This document shows, in pieces, positions 1 through 8,590 of a DNA stretch of 64,000 bases (position 1 is the stretch's first letter; every line of letters begins with the position of its first letter). The position numbers were made by a program, and so were the translations under genes. The stretch comes from CBDCFL01 sp965216135 (GTDB lineage Bacteria > Pseudomonadota > Alphaproteobacteria > Rhodobacterales > Rhodobacteraceae): the NCBI GenBank assembly GCA_965216135.1, contig CBDCFL010000024.1, forward strand, positions 558,001 to 622,000. Reading direction: 5' to 3'. A model generated the notes under the pieces. That model was not told the origin of the DNA and did not search any database. It worked only from the letters and a program-made list of their open reading frames with translations.

Positions 1-170
1 TCCTTGGCGGCCCATCTTTTGGCGTAGGTTCCGGCAGTGTCGCGGCGGCGCTCGGATTTGCGCTGTTCGACCTCAGTAAAAACCCGGTGGCGAAACCGGT
101 CGCCGAAACGGTCAAGCGTGGCTTGTATCCGGTCAATATTGCAAAGGTCGGTTCCGAGCCCAAGGATCAC
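1..170 (-). CDS. acpS: holo-[acyl-carrier-protein] synthase, 3' end beyond the window
   Basis: AcpS transfers 4'-phosphopantetheine from CoA to the serine of acyl carrier protein, activating it for fatty acid synthesis in the cytoplasm. Read on the minus strand from a GTG at 170, the frame gives MILGLGTDLCNIDRI, then RHRVFTEVEQ and YAKRWAAKE. These are the N-terminal GTDL and F(T/S)..E..Y...R(W/F)AAKEA signatures of the family. Only about 56 codons are inside the window and the frame is open to the left edge. AGGGAG lies 7 bases before the GTG. In related bacteria acpS follows pdxJ directly. Here pdxJ lies about 3 kb upstream, separated by two insertion sequences and an opposite-strand lipoprotein gene. 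Confidence 0.88.
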   Translation of the reverse strand, partial: MILGLGTDLCNIDRIQATLDRFGDRFRHRVFTEVEQRKSERRRDTAGTYAKRWAAK

Positions 171-233
171 GCGCGTCTCCCTTATGATCGGGCCTGTCTG
201 CTGCGGCACTGGTGAGATTGCAAGCGCCGCTCA

Positions 234-1202
234 GTGTCCGTCCGGGGACTTTATGAGTCGGATGAATCGGTTATCCGGTGCCCCCTCTTGAAGAGCTGAA
301 TCAGCTGTGATTCTCTGGGGTGGTGAATTTGCTCTTGAGGTGCCCCATGTGGACTGCCGACAACCGCCCGCGCTACAACCGCGACAAACTGCGTTATCCG
401 AGCGACCTGACCGATGCGGAATGGGCGCATATCGAGCCGCTGATCCCGCCGGGCAAGCCCGGCGGCGGCAAACGGCGCGTCGCTATCCGCGAGGTGATCA
501 ACGGCGTGATGTACATTCTGAGCACCGGCTGCCAGTGGCGCGCGCTGCCCAAGGATTTGCCGCCCAGAAGCACCGTGCATGATTACCTCGGCCTGTGGAA
601 CTGGGACGGCACGCTGGATCGCATCCATCATGCGCTCTACCTCAAGTGCCGCGAGAAAGCCGCGCGCGAAGCCAGCCCCACGGCCTGCATCATCGACAGT
701 CAGAGTGTGAAAAGCGCTGAAAAAGGGGGGCTCGCATCGACAGCCACGGCTTCGATGCCGGCAAGTTGATCAAGGGCAAGAAGCGGCATGTTCTGGTCGA
801 TACGCAAGGCTTGCTGCTGCACGGCATCGTCACCGCCGCCGACGTTCAGGATCGCGACGGCGGTCTCGCGCTGCTGGCGACCTTGTTCGGTCTGTTTCCC
901 TTTCTCGGGAAATTGTTCGCCGACAGCGCCTATCAGGGGCCGGTCTTTCACCGCGCCCTGGCCGGCATCCTGCCCGATCTCGAGACCGAGATCGTCAAGC
1001 GATCCGATCGGGTGAAGGGCTTCGTCGTCCAGCCCAGGCGTTGGGTGGTCGAACGCACCATCGCCTGGCTCAACCGCTGCCGCCGACTGGCCAAGGACTG
1101 GGAGAACCTCAACCGCAACGCGCTCGCCTTCATCAAGCTCGCGTCCATTCGACTCATGCTCCGAAAACTCTGTAATCCTACATAAAGTCTCCGGACGGAC
1201 TC
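234..1202 (+). mobile_element. IS5-family (IS427-like) insertion sequence, copy 1
   Basis: The element is bounded by imperfect inverted repeats, GTGTCCGTCCGGGGACTTTA at the left and the complement of GAGTCCGTCCGGAGACTTTA at the right. It carries one transposase in two frames. The flanks are TCA on the left and TAA on the right. Both fit the TNA target of the IS427 group but they are not identical, so the duplication has decayed or the ends are off by a base. It sits between acpS and the lipoprotein gene, about 40 bp upstream of the lipoprotein start. Confidence 0.8.
347..1185 (+). CDS. IS5-family transposase, expressed by -1 frameshift
   Basis: DDE transposase of the IS427 group. The first frame starts at ATG 347 (MWTADNRPRY) and would end at 769. 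The second frame runs to 1185. The two join at AAAAAGGGGGG (719-729), where slipping back one base gives the continuous segment KGGARIDSHGFDAGKLIKGK. Catalytic acidic residues are visible in IIDSQSVKS (first D), LFADSAYQG (second D) and WVVERTIAWLN (E). A homopolymeric slippery site between orfA and orfB is usual for this group, so this is probably programmed frameshifting. A simple mutation cannot be excluded. Confidence 0.82.
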
Positions 1203-1241
1203 TAAGGAAATATGGTCACCACGATGGCGTAATCATAGGCC

Positions 1242-1769
1242 ATGCGCGTTTTGGCGATCCCCATGTTGGCTATGGTGCTGACCGGCTGTGGCGGGCTGGC
1301 CTATGACACCCGCGTCGCGCATACGATGGTCACGCGGCTGGCGATGCTGGACAGCATTTCCATCGGCGACACGACCGAGACGCAATTTGTCACCCGCTGG
1401 GGCAATCCGCTGCAAAAGGTGCGCGATGGCGGGCGGGTGGAATATATCTATCGCTCGCTCAACGGCGATCCAACGGCCTTTGTGATTGTCACCTTTGAAT
1501 ACGGGGTGGCGATTGCGGCGCGCTCAACCGAGACCGAAGGCTGTCGTGCCAGTTTCGCGCCGCGCATCCCCGGTTATGCCGGTGATACGGCCGACATCGT
1601 CAAGCCGATCGGCTGGTGCGAAAACGCGGTCGACCCCTATGTACCACAAGGATTCTGGCAGCGCGCGGGCGACGAGGTTGCCACGGTCTTTGAAGATGTC
1701 TCAGGCGCGATCAGCGGCCCATGGGCGGTCGTGGAAGACGACACTTATACCAACGGCCCCCAGATTTGA
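1242..1769 (+). CDS. small outer-membrane lipoprotein, SmpA/OmlA-like fold, C-terminus altered by an IS
   Basis: A 175-residue predicted lipoprotein. The N-terminus has a hydrophobic signal ending in the lipobox LTGC at residues 13-16, so the mature protein should begin at Cys16. Residues 38-70 (SISIGDTTETQFVTRWGNP, then VEYIYR) resemble the beta-lactamase-inhibitor-like repeat of SmpA/OmlA (BamE-like) lipoproteins. The exact role is unknown. The IS630-like element at 1748-2907 is inserted at the natural stop: removing it and one TTA copy restores GAC ACT TAA, so the native protein ends in ...EDDT. The present reading adds seven IS-encoded residues (YTNGPQI). The gene is convergent with pdxJ. 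The function is probably little changed. Confidence 0.65.
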   Translation: MRVLAIPMLAMVLTGCGGLAYDTRVAHTMVTRLAMLDSISIGDTTETQFVTRWGNPLQKVRDGGRVEYIYRSLNGDPTAFVIVTFEYGVAIAARSTETEGCRASFAPRIPGYAGDTADIVKPIGWCENAVDPYVPQGFWQRAGDEVATVFEDVSGAISGPWAVVEDDTYTNGPQI

Positions 1770-2907
1770 CTCAAGGGGATTCCCACGAGCGGCGTGATCT
1801 GATTCAGTGGCATCAAGGCAAGGGAGGCTTTGATGGCAGTAAGGATTACGCGCAAAGACAAGTCCGCAGGCGAGCTTCGCCAGGAAGCGGCGCGGTGCCG
1901 GGATGGGAAAGCGGCGCGACGGATGTTGGCGATTGCCCTGGTTCTGGATGGGGTTGACCGCAAGACGGCGGCAGAAAACTGCGGCATGGATCGGCAGACG
2001 CTGCGGGATTGGGCCCACCGTTACAATGCGGAGGGCGTGTCGGGCCTGTTCAACCGTCGCCCGCCGGATCCACCCTGTCTGCTGAGCGCGGCACAGAAGG
2101 AGGAGTTGGCGGAAATGGTTCGGGCGGGTCCCGACCCCGAAACCGATGGGGTTGTGCGCTGGCGGCGCATTGATCTGAAACGCAAGATCGAAGAGCGCTT
2201 CGGCGTCACCATGCATGAGCGAACTGTTGGCAAACAATTGGCAAGCCTGGGCTTTCGGCGTCTGTCGGTGCGCCCGCAGCATCCGAAATCCGACCCGGAT
2301 GCACAGGAGGCTTTTAAAAAAACTTCGCCGCAGAGGTAGAAGCAGCCTTGCCGGAAACAGCCCGCAGCAAGCCCCTGGAGATATGGTTTCAGGATGAAGC
2401 GCGGGTTGGCCAGCAGGGCACGCTCACCCGTATCTGGGCCGAGCGTGGAACACGCCCCCGTGCCCCGCGCGACACCCGCTATATCTGGAGCTACATTTTC
2501 GGTGCCGTCTGCCCGGAACGGGCTGAAGCGGCCGCTCTGATCATGCCACATGCCGACACACAGGCCATGAGCGCGCATCTCGCCGAGATCGCTAAAACCG
2601 TCGCATCGGGCGCACATGCCCTTCTCATTCTGGATGGCGCTGGCTGGCACGGTTCGGCAGAGCTGGAGGTACCCGACAACATCACCCTGCTCAAACTCCC
2701 GCCCTATTCCCCTGAACTCAACCCGATGGAAAATGTGTGGGCTTATCTGCGTGCCAACAAGCTCGCCATATCCGTCTTCGACAATTATGAGCAGATCGTC
2801 GACAGGTGTTGCGAAGCATGGAACTTCTTTGCAAACGACAAAACCGCAATCACGTCAATCTCTACCAGACAATGGGCCAAAACGGTCAACGACTAGGGCC
2901 GTTGGTA
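1748..2907 (+). mobile_element. IS630-like element, subtype I, copy A
   Basis: 1160 bp with perfect terminal inverted repeats TACCAACGGCCC / GGGCCGTTGGTA. It is flanked by TTA on both sides (1745-1747 and 2908-2910). Removing the element and one TTA restores the stop codon of the upstream lipoprotein gene, which shows that the duplication is 3 bp and that the terminal TA belongs to the element. Three further copies occur at 25633, 38876 and 44671. Confidence 0.93.
1833..2896 (+). CDS. IS630-like transposase, subtype I, two frames joined at A7
   Basis: IS630-superfamily DDE transposase. The first frame (ATG 1833, MAVRITRKDK) has a helix-turn-helix N-terminus (TAAENCGMDRQTLRDWAHRY) and ends at 2339. 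The second frame, ending at 2896, carries the catalytic core: WFQDEARVG (D), LILDGAGWH (D) and YSPELNPMENVW (E). Frame one reaches the second frame by slipping back one base on TTTTAAAAAAA (2312-2322), giving EAFKKNFAAEVEA. All four subtype I copies keep exactly seven A residues, so the split is conserved and probably programmed. Subtypes II and III have eight A and a single frame. Confidence 0.88.
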
Positions 2908-3149
2908 TTAATCGCCGCCTGTCGGGACGGCTAAATAGAGTTCAGAATACCGGGATGTTTCGCGCGCGAAACATTATTCGTCAACGCGCTGATATCGGGC
3001 GGAAAATCGGCGCGAGTCCTGGAAAGTTTCTGGTTAACCATTTGATAATAAACACATTACCCGCCTGCCAATCATACCATGCGGCGGGGGCCAATTCTTT
3101 CGCAAGGAATTTGCGGTGAAATTATTCGCAGAAATTTCAAATTCGGCCC

Positions 3150-3926
3150 TTAGACGGCCCCAGAAATTGCTTGCTCGCGGGCCTCGCTCATCAGACGCCG
3201 CATTTCAGCGATCGCGGGCGTCAGCCCGCGAAAGATCGCCTCGCCGATCAGAAAATGCCCGATGTTCAATTCGCGTACTTCGGGCAACGCCGCAACCGGC
3301 TGCACGGTTTCATAGGTCAGGCCATGGCCGGCGTGAACCTCCAGCCCCAGTTCGTCGCCGAGCCTCGCCATATCGCGCAGACGCCCCAGCTCTGCGTCGC
3401 GGTCGGCAAACCGGCCTTCGGCATGCGTGTCGCAATAGGCGCCGGCATGCAGCTCGATCACCTGAGCGCCGATACGGTTGGCCGCCTCGACCTGTGCCCG
3501 ATAGGCAGCGATGAATATGGACACCCGGCAACCGGCTTCGCGCAGGGGCGCGATGAAATGGGCCAGGTGGTTTTCCTGACGCGCGACCTCTAGCCCGCCT
3601 TCGGTGGTCAGCTCTTCACGCTTTTCCGGAACGATACAGACAGCATGAGGTTTGTGCCTGAGCGCTATCGCCTGCATCTCGGGCGTCGCGGCCATTTCGA
3701 AATTCAGCGGGATCGACAGGATGTCCATCAGGCCCTCGATATCGGCATCGGATATATGGCGCCGGTCCTCGCGCAGATGCGCGGTGATACCGTCAGCGCC
3801 GGCCTCCTGGGCTATCCGGGCAGCGCGCAGCGGGTCGGGATAGCCGCCGCCGCGCGCGTTTCGCACCGTCGCCACATGGTCGATATTCACGCCAAGACGA
3901 ATATGATGAGATGCTCCGGAAACCAT
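3150..3926 (-). CDS. pdxJ: pyridoxine 5'-phosphate synthase
   Basis: PdxJ condenses 3-amino-2-oxopropyl phosphate with 1-deoxy-D-xylulose 5-phosphate to pyridoxine 5'-phosphate, the last ring-closing step of de novo vitamin B6 synthesis. The 258-residue protein matches the family length and has its landmarks: LGVNIDHVATVRNARG near the N-terminus, GADGITAHLREDRRHI around residues 44-60, NFEMA, and the late VHAGHGL and NIGHFLIGEAIF segments of the phosphate-binding TIM barrel. It lies 48 bp downstream of the DUF2062 gene in the rpoZ-rsh-DUF2062-pdxJ run. AAGG lies 8 bases before the ATG. Its usual neighbour acpS now lies beyond two IS elements. Confidence 0.96.
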   Translation of the reverse strand: MVSGASHHIRLGVNIDHVATVRNARGGGYPDPLRAARIAQEAGADGITAHLREDRRHISDADIEGLMDILSIPLNFEMAATPEMQAIALRHKPHAVCIVPEKREELTTEGGLEVARQENHLAHFIAPLREAGCRVSIFIAAYRAQVEAANRIGAQVIELHAGAYCDTHAEGRFADRDAELGRLRDMARLGDELGLEVHAGHGLTYETVQPVAALPEVRELNIGHFLIGEAIFRGLTPAIAEMRRLMSEAREQAISGAV

Positions 3927-3974
3927 GCCCGTTACCTTAATTATGTCAGTATATGTGACCTAACTGTGCATCTA

Positions 3975-4622
3975 TCACGGATGGCCCGGCCTGTCAGCCT
4001 TCTTGAGACCCGCCGTGCGCCTTTTCCGATAGCGGCGTTTCAGACGTTTTATCCGGGCTTTCTGATAGGCCGCAACAGTGGGGCGCGCCAGCATGTAGGC
4101 AGCAACACCGGCAAAAACGCCGGGCACCAGACCGCCCACAAAATAGGGCCAAAAGACTGTCGCGAAGAACCGGAGAAGCTGATCCCATTGCGCAACTTCT
4201 GCGGTGAATATCGCCGCGAAATTTGCCCAGATCTGCACCGAGGCCATACGAAATGATTCAAACACTTCTGGGATAGACAGCGTATGTTCCATGCCCAGCA
4301 TCGCGCCGCCAAGTTCCAGGGCGATGGCCGCAATGAACGGAAAGGTGATCGGATTGCCGAAAAACGTCGCCAACAGCGCTGCGACGACGTTGCCCTGCAT
4401 CAGAAAGGCGATCCCGGCACCCAGCAGGAAATGCAGACCGTAAAACGGCGTGAAGCAGATGAAAACGCCGACGGCTATTCCACGCGCGATCCGGTGCGGC
4501 GGATCGGGCAGGCGGCGAAGGCGGTAGAGCACATAGGTGCTGGCGCGCGACCAGCCGCCGCGCGGATAAATCGCATCGGCGAACCAGCGCAAATAGGTCT
4601 TTGGGTTGCGCCGTTTGAACAC
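3975..4622 (-). CDS. DUF2062-family membrane protein
   Basis: A 215-residue inner-membrane protein of unknown function. After a basic N-terminus (MFKRRNPKTYLRW) there is the DUF2062 hallmark IARGIAVGVFICFTPFYG at about residues 44-61. Hydrophobic helices follow around 62-110 and 150-180, including the conserved GNPITFP. The C-terminus is strongly basic (RIKRLKRRYRKRR). The gene starts 19 bp after rsh and precedes pdxJ, so it is probably co-transcribed with both. The same neighbourhood is common in Rhodobacterales, but the role is not known. Confidence 0.88.
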   Translation of the reverse strand: MFKRRNPKTYLRWFADAIYPRGGWSRASTYVLYRLRRLPDPPHRIARGIAVGVFICFTPFYGLHFLLGAGIAFLMQGNVVAALLATFFGNPITFPFIAAIALELGGAMLGMEHTLSIPEVFESFRMASVQIWANFAAIFTAEVAQWDQLLRFFATVFWPYFVGGLVPGVFAGVAAYMLARPTVAAYQKARIKRLKRRYRKRRTAGLKKADRPGHP

Positions 4623-4641
4623 CCCGTACTAAACCTTTCAT

Positions 4642-6759
4642 TCAAGGCTTGCGCCCAAGATCGCGGTAGCGCTGGAGCGAAGCGACGTCGCTTTCGGCCT
4701 CCAGCGCCAGCAGCACAGCATACAGATGTTCTACATCCCGTAAATCTACGTCAACAATCAGACGAAAGAAGTCCGGCTTTCTGTCAAGAAAGTGCAGGTC
4801 CGAGATATTGGCCTTCTGCTCGCCGATCAAGGTGCAGATGCGGCCCAGAACGCCGGCATCGTTGCGGATGGTCACATCCAGGCTGATCGTATTGGCCGCA
4901 GGGTGCTGACCCGAATGCCATTGCAGATCGACCCAACGGTGTGTCTCGCCTTCAAGTTCGGCAAGCGCTTCGCAGTCAATGGCGTGAATTATGACGCCGC
5001 GGCCGCGATAGGTGATGCCGACGATGCGTTCACCTGGCACCGGCTGACAGCAGGCGGCGCGTTTGAACGTCTGATCCGGGCCAAGGCCGACGATCGCGCG
5101 CTGTATGTCAATCTCGTCGCCCTTATCGGCCAGCTCGGGGTAAAGCGCCTGCAACACCTCGCGCGCCGACAGTTCCGCCGAGCCAAGGCGCGCCAACAGC
5201 TCGTGGTGATCTTTGAAGTTGAACAGTTTCGCGGCCGTGCCCAAAGCCTTGTCGGTCGGCCGTTTGCCGACATGTTCAAACGCGACACGCGCCAGTTCGC
5301 GGCCAAGCCGGATGAAGCGTTCGCGATCTTCATCGCGCAATGAGCGGCGGATTGCGGCCTTGGCGCGCCCGGTAACGGCGATATCGATCCATGTCGATTG
5401 CGGGCGCTGGCCCTCGGCCGTCATGACTTCGACCGACTGGCCGTTTTTCAGCCGCGTCCAAAGCGGCACGCGGATACCATCAATGCGCGCCCCGACACAG
5501 CGATCGCCGATGCGCGTGTGAATGGCATAAGCGAAATCCAGCGGCGTCGCACCGCGCGGCAGTTTGACGACATCGCCTTTGGGCGAGAAACAGAAGACTT
5601 GGTCAGAATACATTTCTAACTTGACGTGTTCGAGGAATTCGTCGTGATCCTCGGCGCTTTCAAACCGCTCCGTCAGCGCCGCGACCCATTCGACGGGGTC
5701 CACGGCAAACGGGTTTTCAGCGCGCACACCGTCGCGGTACGACCAATGCGCGGCAACGCCGGTTTCGGCAACCTCGTGCATTTGCCGGGTTCTGATCTGC
5801 ACCTCGACACGCTTGCCGTCGCGGCCCGAAACCGTGGTGTGAATAGAGCGATAGCCGTTGGATTTGGGCTGGCTAATGTAATCCTTGAAGCGGCCCGGAA
5901 CCGCGCGCCAGCGTTGATGGATGGCACCCAGGGTGCGGTAACAATCGGCCTCGGACTGGGTGATGATGCGAAAGCCGTAGATGTCGGACAGGCGCGAAAA
6001 GGCCAGGTCTTTTTCCTGCATCTTGCGCCAGATCGAATAGGGTTTCTTGGCGCGCCCGAAAACATCGGCGTCAATTCCGGCCTTGTCCAGTTCGGTCTGC
6101 ATGTCATGGGTGATCTTGTGAATGACATCGCCGGTGTCGCGCTGCAGGGTCAGAAAGCGGCGCATGATCGAGTTACGGCCTTCAGGATTGGAGACCTTGA
6201 AGGCCAGATCCTCTAACTCTTCGCGCATAAAGTGCATGCCCATCCGGCCGGCAAGCGGCGCGAAAATGTCCATTGTCTCGCGGGCTTTTTGGATCTGCTT
6301 TTCGTGGCCCAGCGATTTGATCGTGCGCATATTGTGCAGCCGGTCGGCGAGCTTAACCAGGATCACCCGCAGGTCGCGTGACATGGCGATAAAGAGCTTG
6401 CGAAAGTTTTCCGCCTGCTTGGTCTCGGTCGAAGATAGCTGCAGGTTGGTCAGCTTGGTGACACCATCGACCAGTTCGGCAATCTCGGTGTTGAACCGGG
6501 CTTCAATCTCGCCGTAGGTCGATTTGGTGTCTTCGATCGTGTCATGCAACAAAGCGGTGACGATGGTGGCATCGTCGAGCCGTTGTTCAGTCAGGATGGC
6601 GGCAACTTCGGCGGGATGGGAAAAATAGGGCTCGCCGGAATGGCGGAACTGGCCGTCGTGCATTTTGCGCCCGTAATCATAGGCGCGGTTGATCAGCTTG
6701 TCGTCGGTTTTGGGATTATAGTTGCGAACCAGCGTGATCAGGTCTTGGGCTTCGATCAT
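4642..6759 (-). CDS. rsh: bifunctional (p)ppGpp synthetase/hydrolase, RelA/SpoT homologue
   Basis: Makes and degrades the stringent-response alarmone (p)ppGpp in the cytoplasm. The 705-residue protein has the full long-RSH layout: an HD hydrolase domain (HSGEPYFSHPAEVA and LLHDTIEDT near residues 40-77, so hydrolysis should be active), the synthetase domain with GRAKKPYSIWRKM and YGFRIIT (about 240-280), a TGS domain (VFCFSPKGDVVKLPRGATPL, about 390-450), a helical region with the Cys motif RAACCQPVPGE, and a C-terminal ACT domain (about 630-700). As in most alphaproteobacteria it is the only RSH expected. It follows rpoZ by 28 bp. Confidence 0.97.
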   Translation of the reverse strand: MIEAQDLITLVRNYNPKTDDKLINRAYDYGRKMHDGQFRHSGEPYFSHPAEVAAILTEQRLDDATIVTALLHDTIEDTKSTYGEIEARFNTEIAELVDGVTKLTNLQLSSTETKQAENFRKLFIAMSRDLRVILVKLADRLHNMRTIKSLGHEKQIQKARETMDIFAPLAGRMGMHFMREELEDLAFKVSNPEGRNSIMRRFLTLQRDTGDVIHKITHDMQTELDKAGIDADVFGRAKKPYSIWRKMQEKDLAFSRLSDIYGFRIITQSEADCYRTLGAIHQRWRAVPGRFKDYISQPKSNGYRSIHTTVSGRDGKRVEVQIRTRQMHEVAETGVAAHWSYRDGVRAENPFAVDPVEWVAALTERFESAEDHDEFLEHVKLEMYSDQVFCFSPKGDVVKLPRGATPLDFAYAIHTRIGDRCVGARIDGIRVPLWTRLKNGQSVEVMTAEGQRPQSTWIDIAVTGRAKAAIRRSLRDEDRERFIRLGRELARVAFEHVGKRPTDKALGTAAKLFNFKDHHELLARLGSAELSAREVLQALYPELADKGDEIDIQRAIVGLGPDQTFKRAACCQPVPGERIVGITYRGRGVIIHAIDCEALAELEGETHRWVDLQWHSGQHPAANTISLDVTIRNDAGVLGRICTLIGEQKANISDLHFLDRKPDFFRLIVDVDLRDVEHLYAVLLALEAESDVASLQRYRDLGRKP

Positions 6760-6787
6760 TCGGTCCGCACCTAACGGGCGAGCGCCC

Positions 6788-7141
6788 CTATGCTTCGCCT
6801 TGCGCTTCCATAAGCGCGCGCAGCAGGTTTTCCTCGGACATATCGTCTTCGGCTGGTTTGTCCTGCTCGGCCCCCATCAGCAGCGCCATGGCGTCTTCTT
6901 CGGGCTCGTCCACCTCGATCTGGGTCTGGTTGCTTTCGATCATCCGCTCGCGCAGGTCTTCGGTGCCTTGGGTTTCATCGGCAATCTCGCGCAGGCTCAC
7001 CACCGGGTTCTTGTCGTTGTCACGGTCTACGGTGATCGGCGACCCGGCAGCGATTTCGCGCGCCCGATGCGCGGCGAGCATCACCAGCTCAAACCGGTTG
7101 GGAACCTTGTCAACGCAATCTTCAACGGTAACGCGGGCCAT
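6788..7141 (-). CDS. rpoZ: RNA polymerase omega subunit
   Basis: The small subunit that helps assemble RNA polymerase by holding the beta' subunit. The 117-residue protein begins MARVTVEDCVDKVPNRFELV, the conserved omega start, followed by the AAHRAREI helix. The acidic C-terminal half is long, as in other alphaproteobacteria. rpoZ directly upstream of rsh is a widely conserved pair, since omega and RSH are functionally linked in the ppGpp response. The gene starts 72 bp downstream of folK on the same strand and may be in the same transcript. Confidence 0.96.
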   Translation of the reverse strand: MARVTVEDCVDKVPNRFELVMLAAHRAREIAAGSPITVDRDNDKNPVVSLREIADETQGTEDLRERMIESNQTQIEVDEPEEDAMALLMGAEQDKPAEDDMSEENLLRALMEAQGEA

Positions 7142-7213
7142 ATGGGCGCTCCAATCCAGATATGGAAAAGTCGAGGCGTCTATTTAGGCGCTGCGGCGAC
7201 GCTTGACAAGCGG

Positions 7214-7789
7214 TCAATTGCCTTGGTGCGTTGCGTCCAACGGCGTGATCGCAGCGGTTTCACCATCTGGCAGCCCAGCGGCCATTTCGCGGACGGTGCG
7301 GCCCAAAATCGGGTGCCGCCAGTCCGGCGCAATATCCATCAACGGGATCAACACAAAGGCACGATCCTGAAGACGGGGATGCGGCACCAGCAATTCATTG
7401 GGTGCCCTGGTCGCTTGTGCATCGGGCGGCAGGTCAATCCAGCGCTGGACAGTCGCGCGATCGGGCAGCACCACCTGTCCGGCGGCAAGTATGTCGATAT
7501 CCAATGTGCGCGCCGACCAGCGGGCGCGGCGGGTGCGCCCAAACTGTGTTTCGACATCGCGCGCAAGCTCGGCCAGCGCAGTGATCGGCCCGTCAAACGA
7601 AACCTCGGCAGCGGAATTGACGAAATCCGGCCCCGCGCCCGCCGGGAAACACGGTGTCTGATAGAGCGCGCTGGCGGCGCGGATTGTCACGCCTTTGTCG
7701 ACCAAAGCCGCCAAAGCGGCCAGCACTGTTTCGCGCGGCGGTCCGGCGGGTGACGGTATATTTCCGCCCAATGCTAGAAGTGCAATCAT
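7214..7789 (-). CDS. folK: 6-hydroxymethyl-7,8-dihydropterin pyrophosphokinase
   Basis: HPPK transfers pyrophosphate from ATP to 6-hydroxymethyl-7,8-dihydropterin in folate synthesis. The 191-residue product starting at ATG 7789 reads MIALLALGGNIPSP, the usual N-terminal GxN motif. It continues with SALYQTPCFPAG, VETQFGRTRRARWSARTLDIDIL (the RTxDIDIL signature) and LLVPHPRLQDRAFVLIPL (the PHPR motif). An in-frame GTG or ATG further upstream would add 39 residues with no family similarity, so I chose the internal ATG. It is divergent from the NYN gene. Confidence 0.93.
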   Translation of the reverse strand: MIALLALGGNIPSPAGPPRETVLAALAALVDKGVTIRAASALYQTPCFPAGAGPDFVNSAAEVSFDGPITALAELARDVETQFGRTRRARWSARTLDIDILAAGQVVLPDRATVQRWIDLPPDAQATRAPNELLVPHPRLQDRAFVLIPLMDIAPDWRHPILGRTVREMAAGLPDGETAAITPLDATHQGN

Positions 7790-7943
7790 GACGCTATCTT
7801 TTTGGGCAGTTTTCCGAAATTCTTGAGACTGATCCTTGCCCGCTGCGCATTTATGCATATTTTGACTAGGGCTTTGCCAGTGCCATTTTTGACGACCCAC
7901 TCGCACCGATTAAATTGGCAAGGCAGCCAAGGAAGGAACAGGA

Positions 7944-8522
7944 ATGTTTTATCGAGACGAACGGCTCGCGCTGTTCATTGACGGCTCGAATTTATACGCA
8001 GCCGCCAAATCGCTGGGCTTTGATATTGATTACAAGCTCCTGCGCCAGGAATTCATGCGCCGTGGCAAGATGCTGCGCGCATTTTATTACACTGCGCTTC
8101 TGGAAAATGACGACTATTCGCCGATCCGCCCGCTGGTCGATTGGCTGCATTACAACGGCTTTTCCATGGTCACCAAACCGGCCAAGGAATATATCGACAG
8201 CCAGGGCCGCCGAAAGGTCAAGGGCAATATGGACATCGAGCTGTGCGTCGATGCGATGGAGCTGGCCCCGCATGTCGATCACATTGTGTTGTTCTCAGGC
8301 GACGGCGATTTCCGGCCGCTGGTGGAAAGGGTGCAGCGCAAGGGCGTTCGCGTATCGGTCGTCTCGACGATCCGCAGTCATCCGCCGATGATCGCAGATG
8401 AATTGCGCCGTCAGGCTGACAATTTCATCGAGCTTGACGAGATGAAGGATGTGATCGGGCGTCCCCCGCGCGAGCCGCGTGAGGTCGAGCCGGAAGATGC
8501 GCTTGCCGAGGGTGACGATTGA
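7944..8522 (+). CDS. NYN-domain (LabA/DUF88-type) putative RNase
   Basis: A 192-residue protein of the NYN/PIN-like nuclease superfamily, thought to act on RNA. The fold's acidic residues are present: LALFIDGSNLYAAAKSLG (residues 8-25, first Asp), GNMDIELCVDAME (about 92-104) and VLFSGDGDFRPLVER (about 114-128). The family is widespread in alphaproteobacteria with no settled substrate. A good ribosome site (AAGGAACAGGA) precedes the ATG. It is transcribed divergently from folK across about 150 bp that should hold both promoters. The C-terminus is acidic and probably disordered. Confidence 0.9.
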   Translation: MFYRDERLALFIDGSNLYAAAKSLGFDIDYKLLRQEFMRRGKMLRAFYYTALLENDDYSPIRPLVDWLHYNGFSMVTKPAKEYIDSQGRRKVKGNMDIELCVDAMELAPHVDHIVLFSGDGDFRPLVERVQRKGVRVSVVSTIRSHPPMIADELRRQADNFIELDEMKDVIGRPPREPREVEPEDALAEGDD

Positions 8523-8590
8523 TCCCGCATTGCGCGCCGGCATTCCGGCCGCAGCAGCCGTAACGCATCGGTCGCTCAAATCCGGGTTTC

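Noticed and set aside
2021..2650. Long open frames antisense to the IS630-like transposases, repeated at each copy
   Set aside because: They are recurrent only because the element is repeated, and they show GC-driven antisense composition without any domain. Shadows of the transposase.
1747..2907. Classical 2 bp TA duplication for the IS630-like elements
   Set aside because: TA does occur at both ends, but it is constant in all copies and removing it does not restore any of the interrupted reading frames. The variable TNA triplet outside it does.
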